Part shown: piece by piece, positions 43,366 through 52,464 of the stretch | Layout of the letters: every line of letters starts with the position of its first letter | How positions within the stretch are numbered: position 1 is the first letter of the stretch | NCBI RefSeq assembly: GCF_022397955.1 | Contig: NZ_JAKEUQ010000004.1 | Coordinates: 124,001 to 188,000, forward strand | Reading direction: 5' to 3' | Length of the DNA stretch: 64,000 nt | Source of the DNA: Vibrio sp. Isolate32 | GTDB lineage: Bacteria; Pseudomonadota; Gammaproteobacteria; Enterobacterales; Vibrionaceae | Translations under genes and position numbers: made by a program | The notes under the pieces: model-generated | The model's input: only the letters and a program-made list of their open reading frames with translations | Told to the model about the DNA's origin: nothing | The model's database searches: none

Positions 43366-43389
43366 CGCACTAAGTGACGTTACGTTAAA
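43366..43389. repeat. 24-bp direct repeat, right copy
   Basis: Matches the copy at 43187 except in the three central bases (ACG instead of CAG). Together the copies bracket about 155 bases of non-coding DNA just after the Sel1 gene. Confidence 0.6.
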
Positions 43390-43402
43390 TTAAACATCCA
43401 AG

Positions 43403-44527
43403 TTAGCCACATTTTTTATAGTTAGACTCCAAACATATATTGGATGCTTCTTGTGCTTTACCAACATCAACAGGTGCCATTAACTTTTTCATAAAGTCAA
43501 ATGCCGACTTTGTATTTTTATATCCATTATATCTAGCAAGATTAAACCACATATACGCTTTTATATTATTTTGGAGTACGCCTTGGCCATTGGCGTACCT
43601 AACCCCAAGGTTATATTGAGCGATAGCATGTCCTTGCTCAGCAGCTTTTCGATACCAATACACAGCCTGCTTATCATTTTGGAGTACGCCTTGGCCATTG
43701 GCGTACCTTAACCCAAGGTTATATTGAGCAGACGCATACCCCTGCTCAGCAGCTTTTCGATACCAATACACAGCCTGCTTATCATCTTGGAGTACGCCTT
43801 CGCCATTGGCGTACATAACCCCAAGGTTATATTGAGCATCCGAATCTCCCTGCTCAGCAGCTTTTCGATACCAATACACAGCCTGCTCATCATCTTGGAG
43901 TACGCCTTCGCCATTGGCGTACATAACCCCAAGGTTATATTGAGCGATAGCATGTCCTTGCTCAGCGACTTTTTGATACCAATACACAGCCTGCTTATAA
44001 TCTTGGAGTACGCCTTTGCCATTGGCGTACATAACCCCAAGGTTATATTGAGCATCCGAATCTCCCTGCTCAGCAGCTTTTCGATACCAATACACAGCCT
44101 GCTTATCATCTTGGAGTACGCCTTCGCCATTGGCGTACATAACCCCAAGGTTATATTGAGCGATAGCATGTCCTTGCTCAGCGGCTTTTTGATACCAATG
44201 CACCGCTTGTTTATCATCTTGAGGCACGCCTTTCCCTTCACGGTACGTCGCACCAAGATTGTTTTGAGCCATAGCATGTCCTTGCTCAGCAGCTTTTCGA
44301 TACCAATACACAGCCTGCTTATCATCTTGGAGTACGCCTTCGCCATTGGCGTACATAATCCCAAGGTGATATTGAGCAGACGCATTCCCCTGCTCAGCCA
44401 AAGGAATCCACTCATTGTAGGCTGTTTTAAACTCGCCTTGATCGTAAGCATCAAGACCTTTATAAAAGTCTGCCGACTGTGCAAACGATGCAAACAAGAG
44501 CAAAGTAAGTGTAAGGATTCTTCTCAT
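43403..44527 (-). CDS. Periplasmic Sel1-repeat protein with eight tandem units
   Basis: The protein of about 374 residues has a signal peptide (MRRILTLTLLLFASFAQSA; ATG 44527 preferred over an upstream TTG). It consists mainly of about eight 36-residue SEL1-like units with the pattern AQYNLGVMYANGEGVLQDDKQAVYWYRKAAEQG. The units are so similar at DNA level that recombination or slippage can change their number. The last unit diverges (KAYMWFNLARYNG). Sel1 proteins scaffold protein-protein contacts. A long antisense frame across it is an artefact of the repeats. It is near an integron-type cassette and may also be acquired. Confidence 0.9.
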   Translation of the reverse strand: MRRILTLTLLLFASFAQSADFYKGLDAYDQGEFKTAYNEWIPLAEQGNASAQYHLGIMYANGEGVLQDDKQAVYWYRKAAEQGHAMAQNNLGATYREGKGVPQDDKQAVHWYQKAAEQGHAIAQYNLGVMYANGEGVLQDDKQAVYWYRKAAEQGDSDAQYNLGVMYANGKGVLQDYKQAVYWYQKVAEQGHAIAQYNLGVMYANGEGVLQDDEQAVYWYRKAAEQGDSDAQYNLGVMYANGEGVLQDDKQAVYWYRKAAEQGYASAQYNLGLRYANGQGVLQNDKQAVYWYRKAAEQGHAIAQYNLGVRYANGQGVLQNNIKAYMWFNLARYNGYKNTKSAFDFMKKLMAPVDVGKAQEASNICLESNYKKCG

Positions 44528-45022
44528 AGACAAAACTCTATTTGTAAAATGAAAATAAACAATACCTTTTTAAGCACACCAATTCAAAAATCGGTGTTCA
44601 TTATTCCTATTATGTTAAACAGGCAAGTTAGCTACCAATAAGACGCCTCAGAGCCCCTCAAACGCTCTTAGCAAAGATTTTGGACACTTTATCAAGGCGA
44701 TATGCTTCCATAACGCCTTGTAAGTTTATGACGTTTTAAGAGTGGTTTGTAGAGCAAAAGTCATCGAGTTTCTTTGAACTAACAACTGCACTCTAATACC
44801 CATTTTTAGTTCTTTATGAGTTTGGGTTTCAGATTAGTTCTATTAGGTCAAAAACTAATCGACTGTGATTGTGGACTTTTTAGCGAAACCAATTTCGGGG
44901 CAAAAATGAGTTATTTCACTACTCATTTTTGTCACTACTCATTTTTGTTGTGATCACTACTCATTTTTGCCTTTTTCATTAGTCTCAAAACACAATCTAT
45001 CAACTGTTATTGTCGACTATTG
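44528..45022. other. Intergenic region with repeated 15-mer
   Basis: Nearly 500 bases between the Sel1 and M3 peptidase genes without a gene. Its right part contains the short repeat cluster listed separately. The left part may hold the Sel1 promoter. Confidence 0.4.
44901..44969. repeat. Cluster of a 15-bp word, three direct copies and one inverted part
   Basis: CACTACTCATTTTTG occurs at 44917-44931, 44933-44947 and 44955-44969. Its reverse complement core, CAAAAATGAGT, lies at 44901-44911, so a hairpin with the first copy is possible. The same CAAAAATGAGT word occurs in repeat copy A at 41984-41994. Confidence 0.75.
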
Positions 45023-46870
45023 TTATCGACCGTATTTTCCAACGATGAAGTGCTCAAACTCATCACACATCTGATGGTTTGATCTGTCATTATTCGCCAA
45101 CTCGTTTGCCCCATCAACGATCGATATCTTCGCATTCAAATCAGCAACAGGTGCACGCTCTCTTGTCGACAGCTGTGTGATTTTTTGCTCTTCAATTGCC
45201 CAAGCTTCTTCAGGTGTTAAGTTGCATTCATCAGCAAGGTATTTGGCATTGAAACCTTCTCCAGTCAGACTCTCTATTGTTCCATTGTGATTAACACTAT
45301 TGCCTTTATGCCAATAGTGCTTAGCCAATAAAGGGCCGATCTCAGGGTTATCTGTTAAGTAACCAAATTTGTCAGTGAAGTAAGCACGCGTTTGATACAC
45401 CGCCATGTGAGCCAGCAGGTAACCTTGGTATGCGCAAGAGGCTTCGTCTGATAACAGGTGAGGGATCGCCATTAATGGACGTGGGCTGCAGTCCAAACCG
45501 AGTATGCTTTTTTCGCTACGACGAGCGAGCTCTGTGATCTTTTCAGGCGTTAGATCTTCATCAGCCATCTCATACAGCGCTCGTTCAAAGTAAGGCACCA
45601 CAAGAATACTGCGCTCTTGGTAAGCTCTGAATGGCTGTTTGCTATCAATCATCGCTTTAATGAGCTCATCCGGTACCGGCTGACCTTTATCATTGACCGC
45701 GTATTGTTTTAGCCAGTCGGCATCATTCAATAGGCTATCGCAGAACATAGATTGAGTTTCCGCGTAAGCCATCGAGGTCGGTGCAAACTCTTGAGAGAAA
45801 CATGGCGCGTTCATTTTGACGTTGGCAAAGTGTGCCGCGTGTCCGCCCTCATGAAACAGCGTGTTGATTCCATCATAGCCGCTACCTATTTGATCGGGCT
45901 TAGCGTTGCTTGTGAAGTTGACTTGAGCTGGCACCCAAGTGTCTTGGTCATAGTACGAAGGAATAGGCCCATGACAAAAACCATTTGGGTATTTGCCCTT
46001 GCGATCAAGAAGATCCAACTTCAGTGTGGCTTGAGAGTATTCGATATTTAAGCGACCAAAAGATTCAATCCAGCGTCTCAATGACTTTGAGAAAGGGACG
46101 TAAGGGTCGAGGTCATTCATCACATCACCAGCAAAAGAGTAGGTGAAGTTATGGCCTTCGAGGGCGCTTTGACCCTTTTGCACAGCCAAGTTGGTGAGAC
46201 TCTTTTGGTGACTATCTCGGGTACGCGCCTCAAAGTCGTCCAAAATCGCAAACAGTTGCCCTGTGGTCATCTGCTCAGTTTTTACGACAGAATAATCAAA
46301 AAATGTTTTGAACCCCAGAGACTGGGCAAACTTATTACGTTTCTTGATGAGTTCAATAAAGCCGTTCACAAGCAGCCATTGCTCTAGCCCCAATAAAGCT
46401 TGGTGTGCTGAACGTCGAACTTGCTCACTACTGTTACTTCTCACAGCTGAACCTAGGACAGGAAGCGAGCCTTCTGTTTCTTTACCTGCTTCATTTACGT
46501 AAGTCATCACGTGGTTTTGCTTTTTCTCAAACAGCTCCCCTTCAAACTTGATGAGGTCTGCCTTTAGCGCTTGTGAATACTGCGATTCAATAGCATGCGA
46601 TTTGAACGTAGCTAACCAACCATTTAGCCCGGTTAAGGTGTTCTCTTTTTCTTGAGGATCTTGAATTTGGTCTACGTTACTGAGTTGGGCTTCGATAGCC
46701 TTTATCTGTTCAGCAGAGCTTAGAAACTCGGTCCATTGAGTTTGAGCGAGGGTTGAGCCATCATGATCGTCACTGATGCCCATATAGGTATCCCAAAAGA
46801 AGTTTTCTTTTGTTTTGTGAGTCGCAAGATACTTGTGATTTAGTTGGTTGAGATAGTTCGTTGCAGTCAT
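45023..46870 (-). CDS. M3 family metallopeptidase (oligoendopeptidase-like)
   Basis: The 615-residue enzyme has the zinc motif HEGGH near residue 340 (DTLFHEGGHAAHF) and the distal Glu region found in M3 peptidases. No signal peptide is present, so it is cytoplasmic and degrades oligopeptides. It is close to the M3B/oligoendopeptidase F and thimet-like group. Monocistronic; start at ATG 46870 after AAGGA on the minus strand. Confidence 0.9.
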   Translation of the reverse strand: MTATNYLNQLNHKYLATHKTKENFFWDTYMGISDDHDGSTLAQTQWTEFLSSAEQIKAIEAQLSNVDQIQDPQEKENTLTGLNGWLATFKSHAIESQYSQALKADLIKFEGELFEKKQNHVMTYVNEAGKETEGSLPVLGSAVRSNSSEQVRRSAHQALLGLEQWLLVNGFIELIKKRNKFAQSLGFKTFFDYSVVKTEQMTTGQLFAILDDFEARTRDSHQKSLTNLAVQKGQSALEGHNFTYSFAGDVMNDLDPYVPFSKSLRRWIESFGRLNIEYSQATLKLDLLDRKGKYPNGFCHGPIPSYYDQDTWVPAQVNFTSNAKPDQIGSGYDGINTLFHEGGHAAHFANVKMNAPCFSQEFAPTSMAYAETQSMFCDSLLNDADWLKQYAVNDKGQPVPDELIKAMIDSKQPFRAYQERSILVVPYFERALYEMADEDLTPEKITELARRSEKSILGLDCSPRPLMAIPHLLSDEASCAYQGYLLAHMAVYQTRAYFTDKFGYLTDNPEIGPLLAKHYWHKGNSVNHNGTIESLTGEGFNAKYLADECNLTPEEAWAIEEQKITQLSTRERAPVADLNAKISIVDGANELANNDRSNHQMCDEFEHFIVGKYGR

Positions 46871-47032
46871 TACAATCCTTGAAAATTAACTATTAATTTC
46901 ATTAATATAACACACTTATTAAGTGATATTTATGATGTTTGATTGAAGGTTTGCCGATTAGCGTTTGCTCAGTCGAGTCTTACTTTTTAGCTTAAATCAT
47001 TGTCTTGACAGGTTGCTGGTTGATCGGTTACG

Positions 47033-47038
47033 TATAAT
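47033..47038 (+). promoter_or_regulatory. Candidate -10 box before the 188-residue gene
   Basis: A perfect TATAAT lies 34 bases before the start. The nearest TTGACA (47005-47010) is 22 bases away, which is too far for a standard sigma-70 promoter. Confidence 0.35.
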
Positions 47039-47071
47039 GAATCACACCTGTGGTTTGAATAAGCAACATTA

Positions 47072-47638
47072 ATGAAAAGTCTTTCTGCCCTTGTCGTACT
47101 ATTAGCCGCCAATATCTTCTCTGCCTCCGTGCAAGCGAGTGAAAGCTGGTGGCTGCGAACCGTGTTTAACACGAGCCACGCTCAGCCTAGTTCCCAACAC
47201 TATATTAACGACATCGTTTTAATGGATTGTGGCGAAGTCGAAGGCACTCAGCTGTGTAGTGACCTAACGCAGTACTACGATCTTGATGTGTATGTAGAGT
47301 TGGACTTAAGAGCATCAAGTGTCGAAGCCGTTCGTTTCACACTGCCATATTCCAAATTAAGTTACACCAAACTTCAAGCATACCTACGCCAAGATGGCTT
47401 TGCGCTCAGCTCAATTCATATTGGGGAAGATGAGTTCGATGTTGTGAGCCAACTTGAACTGGCAGAAAGGGAAGGAGTAAGTGCTGACATCGTGGACAAG
47501 CAGTTGATCGAGTTTATGAATGGATCGCACGACTCTTCAGAGCAAATAAGCCGATGGAATGTCCCGAATGTTGACTCTCCCTGGACCGTTCTCACGAGTG
47601 ACGGAGACAATTTGACCGTGGAACTTAATCGCTTTTAA
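47072..47638 (+). CDS. Hypothetical secreted protein, 188 residues
   Basis: The protein has a clear signal peptide (first 23 residues, ending VQA) and a mature part with two cysteines (CGEVEGTQLC) that may form a disulfide. I recognise no family. It stands alone, divergent from the M3 peptidase gene, so it has its own promoter. The short inter-cysteine spacing suggests a small loop held in the periplasm or outside. Confidence 0.75.
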   Translation: MKSLSALVVLLAANIFSASVQASESWWLRTVFNTSHAQPSSQHYINDIVLMDCGEVEGTQLCSDLTQYYDLDVYVELDLRASSVEAVRFTLPYSKLSYTKLQAYLRQDGFALSSIHIGEDEFDVVSQLELAEREGVSADIVDKQLIEFMNGSHDSSEQISRWNVPNVDSPWTVLTSDGDNLTVELNRF

Positions 47639-47855
47639 TCACTCAAATTTATAGAAAGTGTTATTTTTCATTCGAGTAAACCACCTTTTTCGTAGAACGC
47701 CTGAGAGCCAGACAGCAAGCTATTATTGATTTGAGTGTTCGTTTTTCTGTTGTTCTCACAGTTTTAGCAAGCGTTTACCTTTGCCATTTGTTAAACGTTG
47801 AGCCGTCGGTAAAACGAGCATAGGATACGCTCAGTATTGATAAAGGAGACAACCC

Positions 47856-48764
47856 ATGGTTGCAAAAGTAACGATAGCGCCACAAGGCCCAGAATTTTCT
47901 GAGTTGGTGCAAGGATACTGGCGTACGGCAGAGTGGGGCATGACCCCTCAACAACGTCTAACTTTCCTTAAGCAACACATAGACCTTGGTATCACAACGG
48001 TTGATCACGCGGATATCTATGGTAACTACCAATGTGAAAAGCTTTTTGGTGAAGCACTTGCGCTGGAGCCTAGCCTTCGAGACGAGATTCAAATTGTCAC
48101 CAAGTGTGATATCAACTTGTGTGGTGACCACACTCCTGAGCGTAAGATCAATCACTATGACACTAGCGCACAGCATATCTACCAATCAGTAAATAACTCA
48201 TTAGAGCGCCTAGGCGTTCACGATATCGATGTATTGCTGATTCACCGTCCTGATGCCTTAATGGATGCAGACGAAGTAGCAGAAGCCTTTGCTGAGCTGC
48301 ACAAAGTCGGTAAGGTTAAGCACTTTGGTGTATCTAACTTTTCACCACGTCAATTCGAATTATTGCAATCTCGACTAGGCAAACCGTTAGTGACTAACCA
48401 AGTTGAAATCAACCCATTGAATTTCGACGTTGTACACGACGGTACTTTGGATCAACTACAGATGAACCGTGTTCGTCCTATGGCATGGTCTTGTTTAGGT
48501 GGCGGTAGTATTTTCAGTGGTGACTCTGCACAAGCAATTCGTGTACGTGAAGAACTAGAAGCGATTCGTCAAGAAGTGGGTGCAGACAGTATTGACCAAG
48601 TGATCTACGCTTGGGTACGTCGTTTACCATCTAACCCAATTGCTATCATTGGCTCTGGTAAGATTGAACGCGTTAAGACAGCTGTTGATGCACTGAAAAT
48701 CGAGCTGACTCGCGAACAATGGTATCGCGTGTGGGTGGCTTCTAAAGACCATGGTGTGCCATAG
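47856..48764 (+). CDS. Aldo/keto reductase (YdhF-like)
   Basis: The 302-residue NADPH-dependent oxidoreductase has the AKR tetrad: Asp and Tyr in TTVDHADIYGNY, Lys in IVTKCDI and His in DVLLIHRPD. The QVEINPLN, WSCLGGGSIF and IIGSGKIERV stretches match the YdhF/AKR11-type proteins. It reduces carbonyl compounds; the substrate is not predictable. GGAG precedes the ATG. It has a strong terminator. Confidence 0.92.
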   Translation: MVAKVTIAPQGPEFSELVQGYWRTAEWGMTPQQRLTFLKQHIDLGITTVDHADIYGNYQCEKLFGEALALEPSLRDEIQIVTKCDINLCGDHTPERKINHYDTSAQHIYQSVNNSLERLGVHDIDVLLIHRPDALMDADEVAEAFAELHKVGKVKHFGVSNFSPRQFELLQSRLGKPLVTNQVEINPLNFDVVHDGTLDQLQMNRVRPMAWSCLGGGSIFSGDSAQAIRVREELEAIRQEVGADSIDQVIYAWVRRLPSNPIAIIGSGKIERVKTAVDALKIELTREQWYRVWVASKDHGVP

Positions 48765-48784
48765 AAAGCAATCCGTAAAGAAGC

Positions 48785-48812
48785 AAAAGCCAGCTAACAA
48801 AGCTGGCTTTTT
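48785..48812 (+). terminator. Terminator after the aldo/keto reductase
   Basis: AAAGCCAGCT pairs with AGCTGGCTTT around a short loop and is followed by Ts. Confidence 0.9.
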
Positions 48813-48912
48813 AGTTTTCGTTCAGCGTGGTTCTTCCAAACTGTGATTAAGGTGGAATAATTTTCAAAAACACTCATAATGCACTCTGTTTTTCACCAGT
48901 TGGATATTTCCA

Positions 48913-50292
48913 TTGAGCACTTCAAAATTCTCTTCTATCGCCCTTAAACCTGAGCTTCTGCATACGTTGGATTCTCTTGGTTATACTGAAATGACGCCGA
49001 TCCAAGCGTTAAGTCTTCCTACTATCCTAAATGGCAAAGACGTTATCGGTCAGGGTAAAACGGGTTCAGGCAAAACAGCTGCTTTTGGTTTAGGCGTGCT
49101 GCAAAACCTACGCGTTAAGCGTTTCCGTGTTCAATCTCTAGTGTTGTGTCCGACTCGTGAACTGGCAGACCAAGTAGCAAAAGAGATTCGTACGCTTGCT
49201 CGTGGTATTCACAATATTAAAGTGCTGACACTGTGTGGTGGTATGCCAATGGGGCCACAAATTGGCTCACTAGAGCATGGCGCTCACATTTTAGTCGGTA
49301 CACCAGGTCGTATTCTTGATCACTTAGAGAAAGGCCGCATTGACCTATCTGAGCTGAACACGCTGGTATTAGATGAAGCCGATCGCATGCTAGAGATGGG
49401 CTTCCAAGACGCGTTGGATGCAGTTATCGATGCTGCACCAAAAGATCGTCAGACTCTGCTGTTTAGTGCAACCTTCCCTAAACAAATTAAATCAGTTGCT
49501 GACCGCATCATGCGTAACCCAGAAATGGTGAAAGTTGAATCGACGCACGATCACTCGAGTATTCAACAGCACTTCTACAAACTTGAAGGTTCTGAGGCTC
49601 GTGACGATGCTCTAGAGTTGTTGTTACTTCATCATCAACCAGAATCAGCGGTTGTGTTCTGTAACACGAAGAAAGAAGTACAGAACGTGACTGACGAACT
49701 AAGCCACCGTGGCTTTAGCGTTATCGAGCTGCATGGTGATATGGAGCAGCGCGAACGTGATCAAGCTTTGGTTCAGTTCTCAAACAAAACTATCTCGATT
49801 CTAGTTGCGACAGACGTTGCGGCTCGTGGCCTAGACGTTGATAACCTAGATGCAGTATTCAACTTCGAGTTATCTCGTGATCCTGAAGTTCACGTACACC
49901 GCATTGGTCGTACAGGCCGTGCTGGTAGCAAAGGCATCGCTATTAGTTTCTTTAGCGAAAAAGAAATGTACCGTGTTGCTCAAATTGATGAGTACATGGA
50001 TATGCCAATCGAGCCATCTGAACTACCAGCGAAGCCAATCGCTAAACCATACTACTCAAACATGGTGACGATCCAAATTGATGGTGGTAAGAAAGCCAAG
50101 CTTCGTGCTGGTGATATTCTTGGTGCATTGACAGGTCAAGGTGGTATCGAAGGCAAGTCGGTAGGTAAGATTAATTTATTCGCAATGCGCGCTTACGTAG
50201 CAGTAGAACGTTCTGTTGCTAAGAAAGCATTGAATAAGATCGAATCAGGCAAAATGAAGGGCCGTCAATTTCGCGCCCGAATTCTGAAGTAA
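48913..50292 (+). CDS. dbpA: ATP-dependent RNA helicase DbpA
   Basis: The 459-residue DEAD-box helicase acts on 23S rRNA during large-subunit assembly. It starts at TTG (supported by the family N-terminus FSSIALKPELLHTLDSLGYTEMTPIQ). The motifs are complete: GQGKTGSGKT, PTRELADQ, GTPGR, LDEADRML (DEAD), SAT, then RGLDV and HRIGRTGRAG. The C-terminal RNA-binding domain with IGKINLFAMRAYVAV is typical of DbpA and recognises helix 92. Single gene. Confidence 0.95.
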   Translation: MSTSKFSSIALKPELLHTLDSLGYTEMTPIQALSLPTILNGKDVIGQGKTGSGKTAAFGLGVLQNLRVKRFRVQSLVLCPTRELADQVAKEIRTLARGIHNIKVLTLCGGMPMGPQIGSLEHGAHILVGTPGRILDHLEKGRIDLSELNTLVLDEADRMLEMGFQDALDAVIDAAPKDRQTLLFSATFPKQIKSVADRIMRNPEMVKVESTHDHSSIQQHFYKLEGSEARDDALELLLLHHQPESAVVFCNTKKEVQNVTDELSHRGFSVIELHGDMEQRERDQALVQFSNKTISILVATDVAARGLDVDNLDAVFNFELSRDPEVHVHRIGRTGRAGSKGIAISFFSEKEMYRVAQIDEYMDMPIEPSELPAKPIAKPYYSNMVTIQIDGGKKAKLRAGDILGALTGQGGIEGKSVGKINLFAMRAYVAVERSVAKKALNKIESGKMKGRQFRARILK

Positions 50293-50305
50293 TTCGAGAT
50301 TCTAG

Positions 50306-50341
50306 CCCTTTACTGTCACGTAAGCACGGTGCAGTAAAGGG
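50306..50341 (+). terminator. Hairpin terminator after dbpA
   Basis: CCCTTTACTG pairs with CAGTAAAGGG; a weak T-rich tail follows. Confidence 0.7.
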
Positions 50342-50396
50342 TATTTCACAATGGATTGGTCTATTGCCCCATTCTATCTAACGATTAATCGGCTCT

Positions 50397-50570
50397 CTAT
50401 TTATCGGGCCTTATCGAATAAAGGTCGTTCAGATGTTTCCCTTCGTTAAGATACCAAGTCATCGCTTCCTGTCGGTTGCTCGCTATTATTGTCATGGTAG
50501 TTACTTCCCCATCGTCAAAATAGCAAAGCTCGTATTCTAACGCGTTGGTATTTTCAGGAATAGCGGCCAT
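50397..50570 (-). CDS. Small conserved-looking protein, 57 residues
   Basis: The frame begins at ATG 50570 after a strong GGGAGG site and runs 57 codons to TAG. The product is MAAIPENTNALEYELCYFD at the start, with TTMTIIASNRQEAMTWYL and a final IRPDK. It is acidic-basic mixed, soluble, and of unknown function. It is convergent with dbpA. The strong ribosome-binding site is the main support. Confidence 0.6.
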   Translation of the reverse strand: MAAIPENTNALEYELCYFDDGEVTTMTIIASNRQEAMTWYLNEGKHLNDLYSIRPDK

Positions 50571-50846
50571 AGCTTCCCTCCCAAATACTGATCATTCGAT
50601 ACTTATTTAAATCGTGCAACTATTTCCAGCGTGCATTTCAAATAAGTAAAAAAGCCGAATAACATCACTGCTAAAAATAGGTTTTATTTTAATCATTTGC
50701 CGAAATGGCCTATTTGGCAAGGCTAAGTCTCAATTTATCTGAAAGTTTTACGAGAACTTGCTTTTATAGCTAATGTTATAAGATCAAGAGCAAATCTATT
50801 TTGTCGTTTGGGTTTACTGATTAGTCATAGGCTGTGAGAGGGTGTA
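50571..50846. other. Intergenic region between small gene and DUF6279 lipoprotein
   Basis: 276 bases with no gene recognised. It carries the divergent promoters of the small gene and the lipoprotein. Confidence 0.35.
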
Positions 50847-51683
50847 ATGAGAAAATGCCGTTGGTTACTTCTATTGGTCTGTTTCCTATTTGTTGGATGT
50901 GGGAGTAAATTCGCTTATAACAACATCAGTTGGTTTGCGATGAGTTACATAGAAGACTTTGTTTCTTTATCTAATAGCCAAGAATCCGAGTTAGAGGCTC
51001 GTTTAGACTCTCTTCAATTATGGCACAAAGAAACTCAGCTGCCGCTTTATATTGAGCAGTTACAAGTGCTGCAAAGTAAGAGTCGTTCAGAGTTGAACTC
51101 CGCTTTTATTGTTGAGCAAAGTGAGCAAATAAAGAATCACATTCGAACCATCGTTAATAAATTCTCTCCTGACATTTACGCATTAAGTATGCAGCTTAAC
51201 CCTAAGCAGGATAGAGAGTTCTTAACCAACTTTAGAAAAAAGCAGCAAGAGTTTTACGAAGAGAGATTATCTTTGAATGATGATGATTCTAGAGAACGAT
51301 ATCGCGAACGAATAGAAGATCGTTTAGAGCGATGGTTTGGAGCGGTATCAAAAGAACAAAAACAGACTATTGTGACTTGGTCTCAAGAGTGGATAAATAC
51401 CAATAATAGCTGGCGAGAGTATCAAAATAATACTTATCAAGATCTCACTCTACTGATGGAAAAGAAGAGTGACTTGCACATCTCTCAGCCGATTATTATG
51501 AAGTTGCTTTTGAACAATGAGTCTTATTACCCCGACGGTTTGGAATCTCAACTCAACAAGAATATGCAGACATCCGCCAAGTTCTTAGTGGACATCACAG
51601 CGGTAAGTAGTGATAAGCAATGGTCTTATTTCATGAATGAATTAGAGAGCCTTGAGTCAACACTGATTACCTTGCAAGAGTAG
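50847..51683 (+). CDS. DUF6279-type lipoprotein
   Basis: The 278-residue protein has a lipobox (LFVGCG, Cys18) and a mainly helical mature part typical of DUF6279: WFAMSYIEDFVSLSNSQESELEARLDSLQLWHKETQLP at the start, then long helices with ERLEDRLERWFGAVSKEQKQTI. Such proteins sit in an outer or inner membrane; function is not known. It is a single gene with a fair ribosome-binding site. Confidence 0.85.
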   Translation: MRKCRWLLLLVCFLFVGCGSKFAYNNISWFAMSYIEDFVSLSNSQESELEARLDSLQLWHKETQLPLYIEQLQVLQSKSRSELNSAFIVEQSEQIKNHIRTIVNKFSPDIYALSMQLNPKQDREFLTNFRKKQQEFYEERLSLNDDDSRERYRERIEDRLERWFGAVSKEQKQTIVTWSQEWINTNNSWREYQNNTYQDLTLLMEKKSDLHISQPIIMKLLLNNESYYPDGLESQLNKNMQTSAKFLVDITAVSSDKQWSYFMNELESLESTLITLQE

Positions 51684-51770
51684 GGCGTAAGTTAGCCTTT
51701 CTAATAAATGAAAATGCCGTTCTAGAAACATACAGCGGCCTTCTACCTAAATTATTTGTTGTGAACGTTA

Positions 51771-52394
51771 TTAACCTCGGTTGCTCACCAGGAGCTTTGG
51801 AATAGCGCCTTTGGCTGTCTTCGATATTTTCTGCATCAATCGGAAGCTAGGTTGATGTATACCGTGGTCACTCTGCAGCTCATCAATCATTAATAACCAT
51901 AGTCTCGCTGTCATCTCTGAATCGGCTAACGCTCTGTGGAAAGTACCATCGTTGTCGATATTCTTGAAACGCACAAGGTCACCTAACTTATGAGTCGGTG
52001 CGTCTTGTATAAGGCGACGAGCGATCAGCATTGAGCATGCAAATTTCCCATTGTAATCACGACCAATATTATCTAACTCTGCATCAAGAAAGCGCTTATC
52101 AAACGAGGCATTATGAGCAACTAATTGGCTGTCTTGAATGAAGTCTGCAAATTCATCCATCACTTCTCCACAGCTAGCAGCAGTGCTTAACATGCGATTA
52201 GTGATTCCGGTATAGCCTTCAATGAACCCGCTCACGCGAAATCCTGGGTTCATCAGTTGTTGAAAGGTGTCGACTACTTCGCCGTTAACGAGTTTCACGG
52301 CACCAATTTCTATCGCTCGATCGCCCATATTCGGGGACAAGCCAGTGGTTTCGAAATCGAGAACGATAACGGAGTCTGCGGAGTGTGGAGCCAT
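51771..52394 (-). CDS. DnaQ-like 3'-5' exonuclease
   Basis: The 207-residue protein has the DEDDh exonuclease motifs: VLDFETTG (about 10-17), AHNASFDKRFLD (about 92-103) and HRALADSEMTARL (about 151-163). It removes nucleotides from DNA or RNA 3' ends. The homologous PolC-like proteins of vibrios have unclear targets. Not necessarily the replicative epsilon subunit, which would be expected next to rnhA. It is upstream of the PPC protein gene in the minus-strand set. Confidence 0.9.
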   Translation of the reverse strand: MAPHSADSVIVLDFETTGLSPNMGDRAIEIGAVKLVNGEVVDTFQQLMNPGFRVSGFIEGYTGITNRMLSTAASCGEVMDEFADFIQDSQLVAHNASFDKRFLDAELDNIGRDYNGKFACSMLIARRLIQDAPTHKLGDLVRFKNIDNDGTFHRALADSEMTARLWLLMIDELQSDHGIHQPSFRLMQKISKTAKGAIPKLLVSNRG

Positions 52395-52464
52395 GGTGTT
52401 TCCTAATAACTGTTTATCTGTATCGCTTTATGTAAGCGTTGGTATTGCCTTCGGTGTAGCCAGC

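Noticed and set aside
43187-43389. The twin 24-bp repeats as a CRISPR array
   Set aside because: Only two copies, a spacer of about 155 bases and no cas genes in the window.
43724-44641. A 305-codon plus-strand frame and a second minus-strand frame through the Sel1 gene
   Set aside because: Both are shadows of the 108-bp repeats. They lack ribosome-binding sites and encode only repeated low-complexity peptides, while the minus-strand Sel1 frame has a signal peptide and a known fold.
47005-47038. TTGACA and TATAAT as a standard promoter for the 188-residue gene
   Set aside because: The spacing is 22 bases instead of about 17, so only the -10 box is listed, at low confidence.
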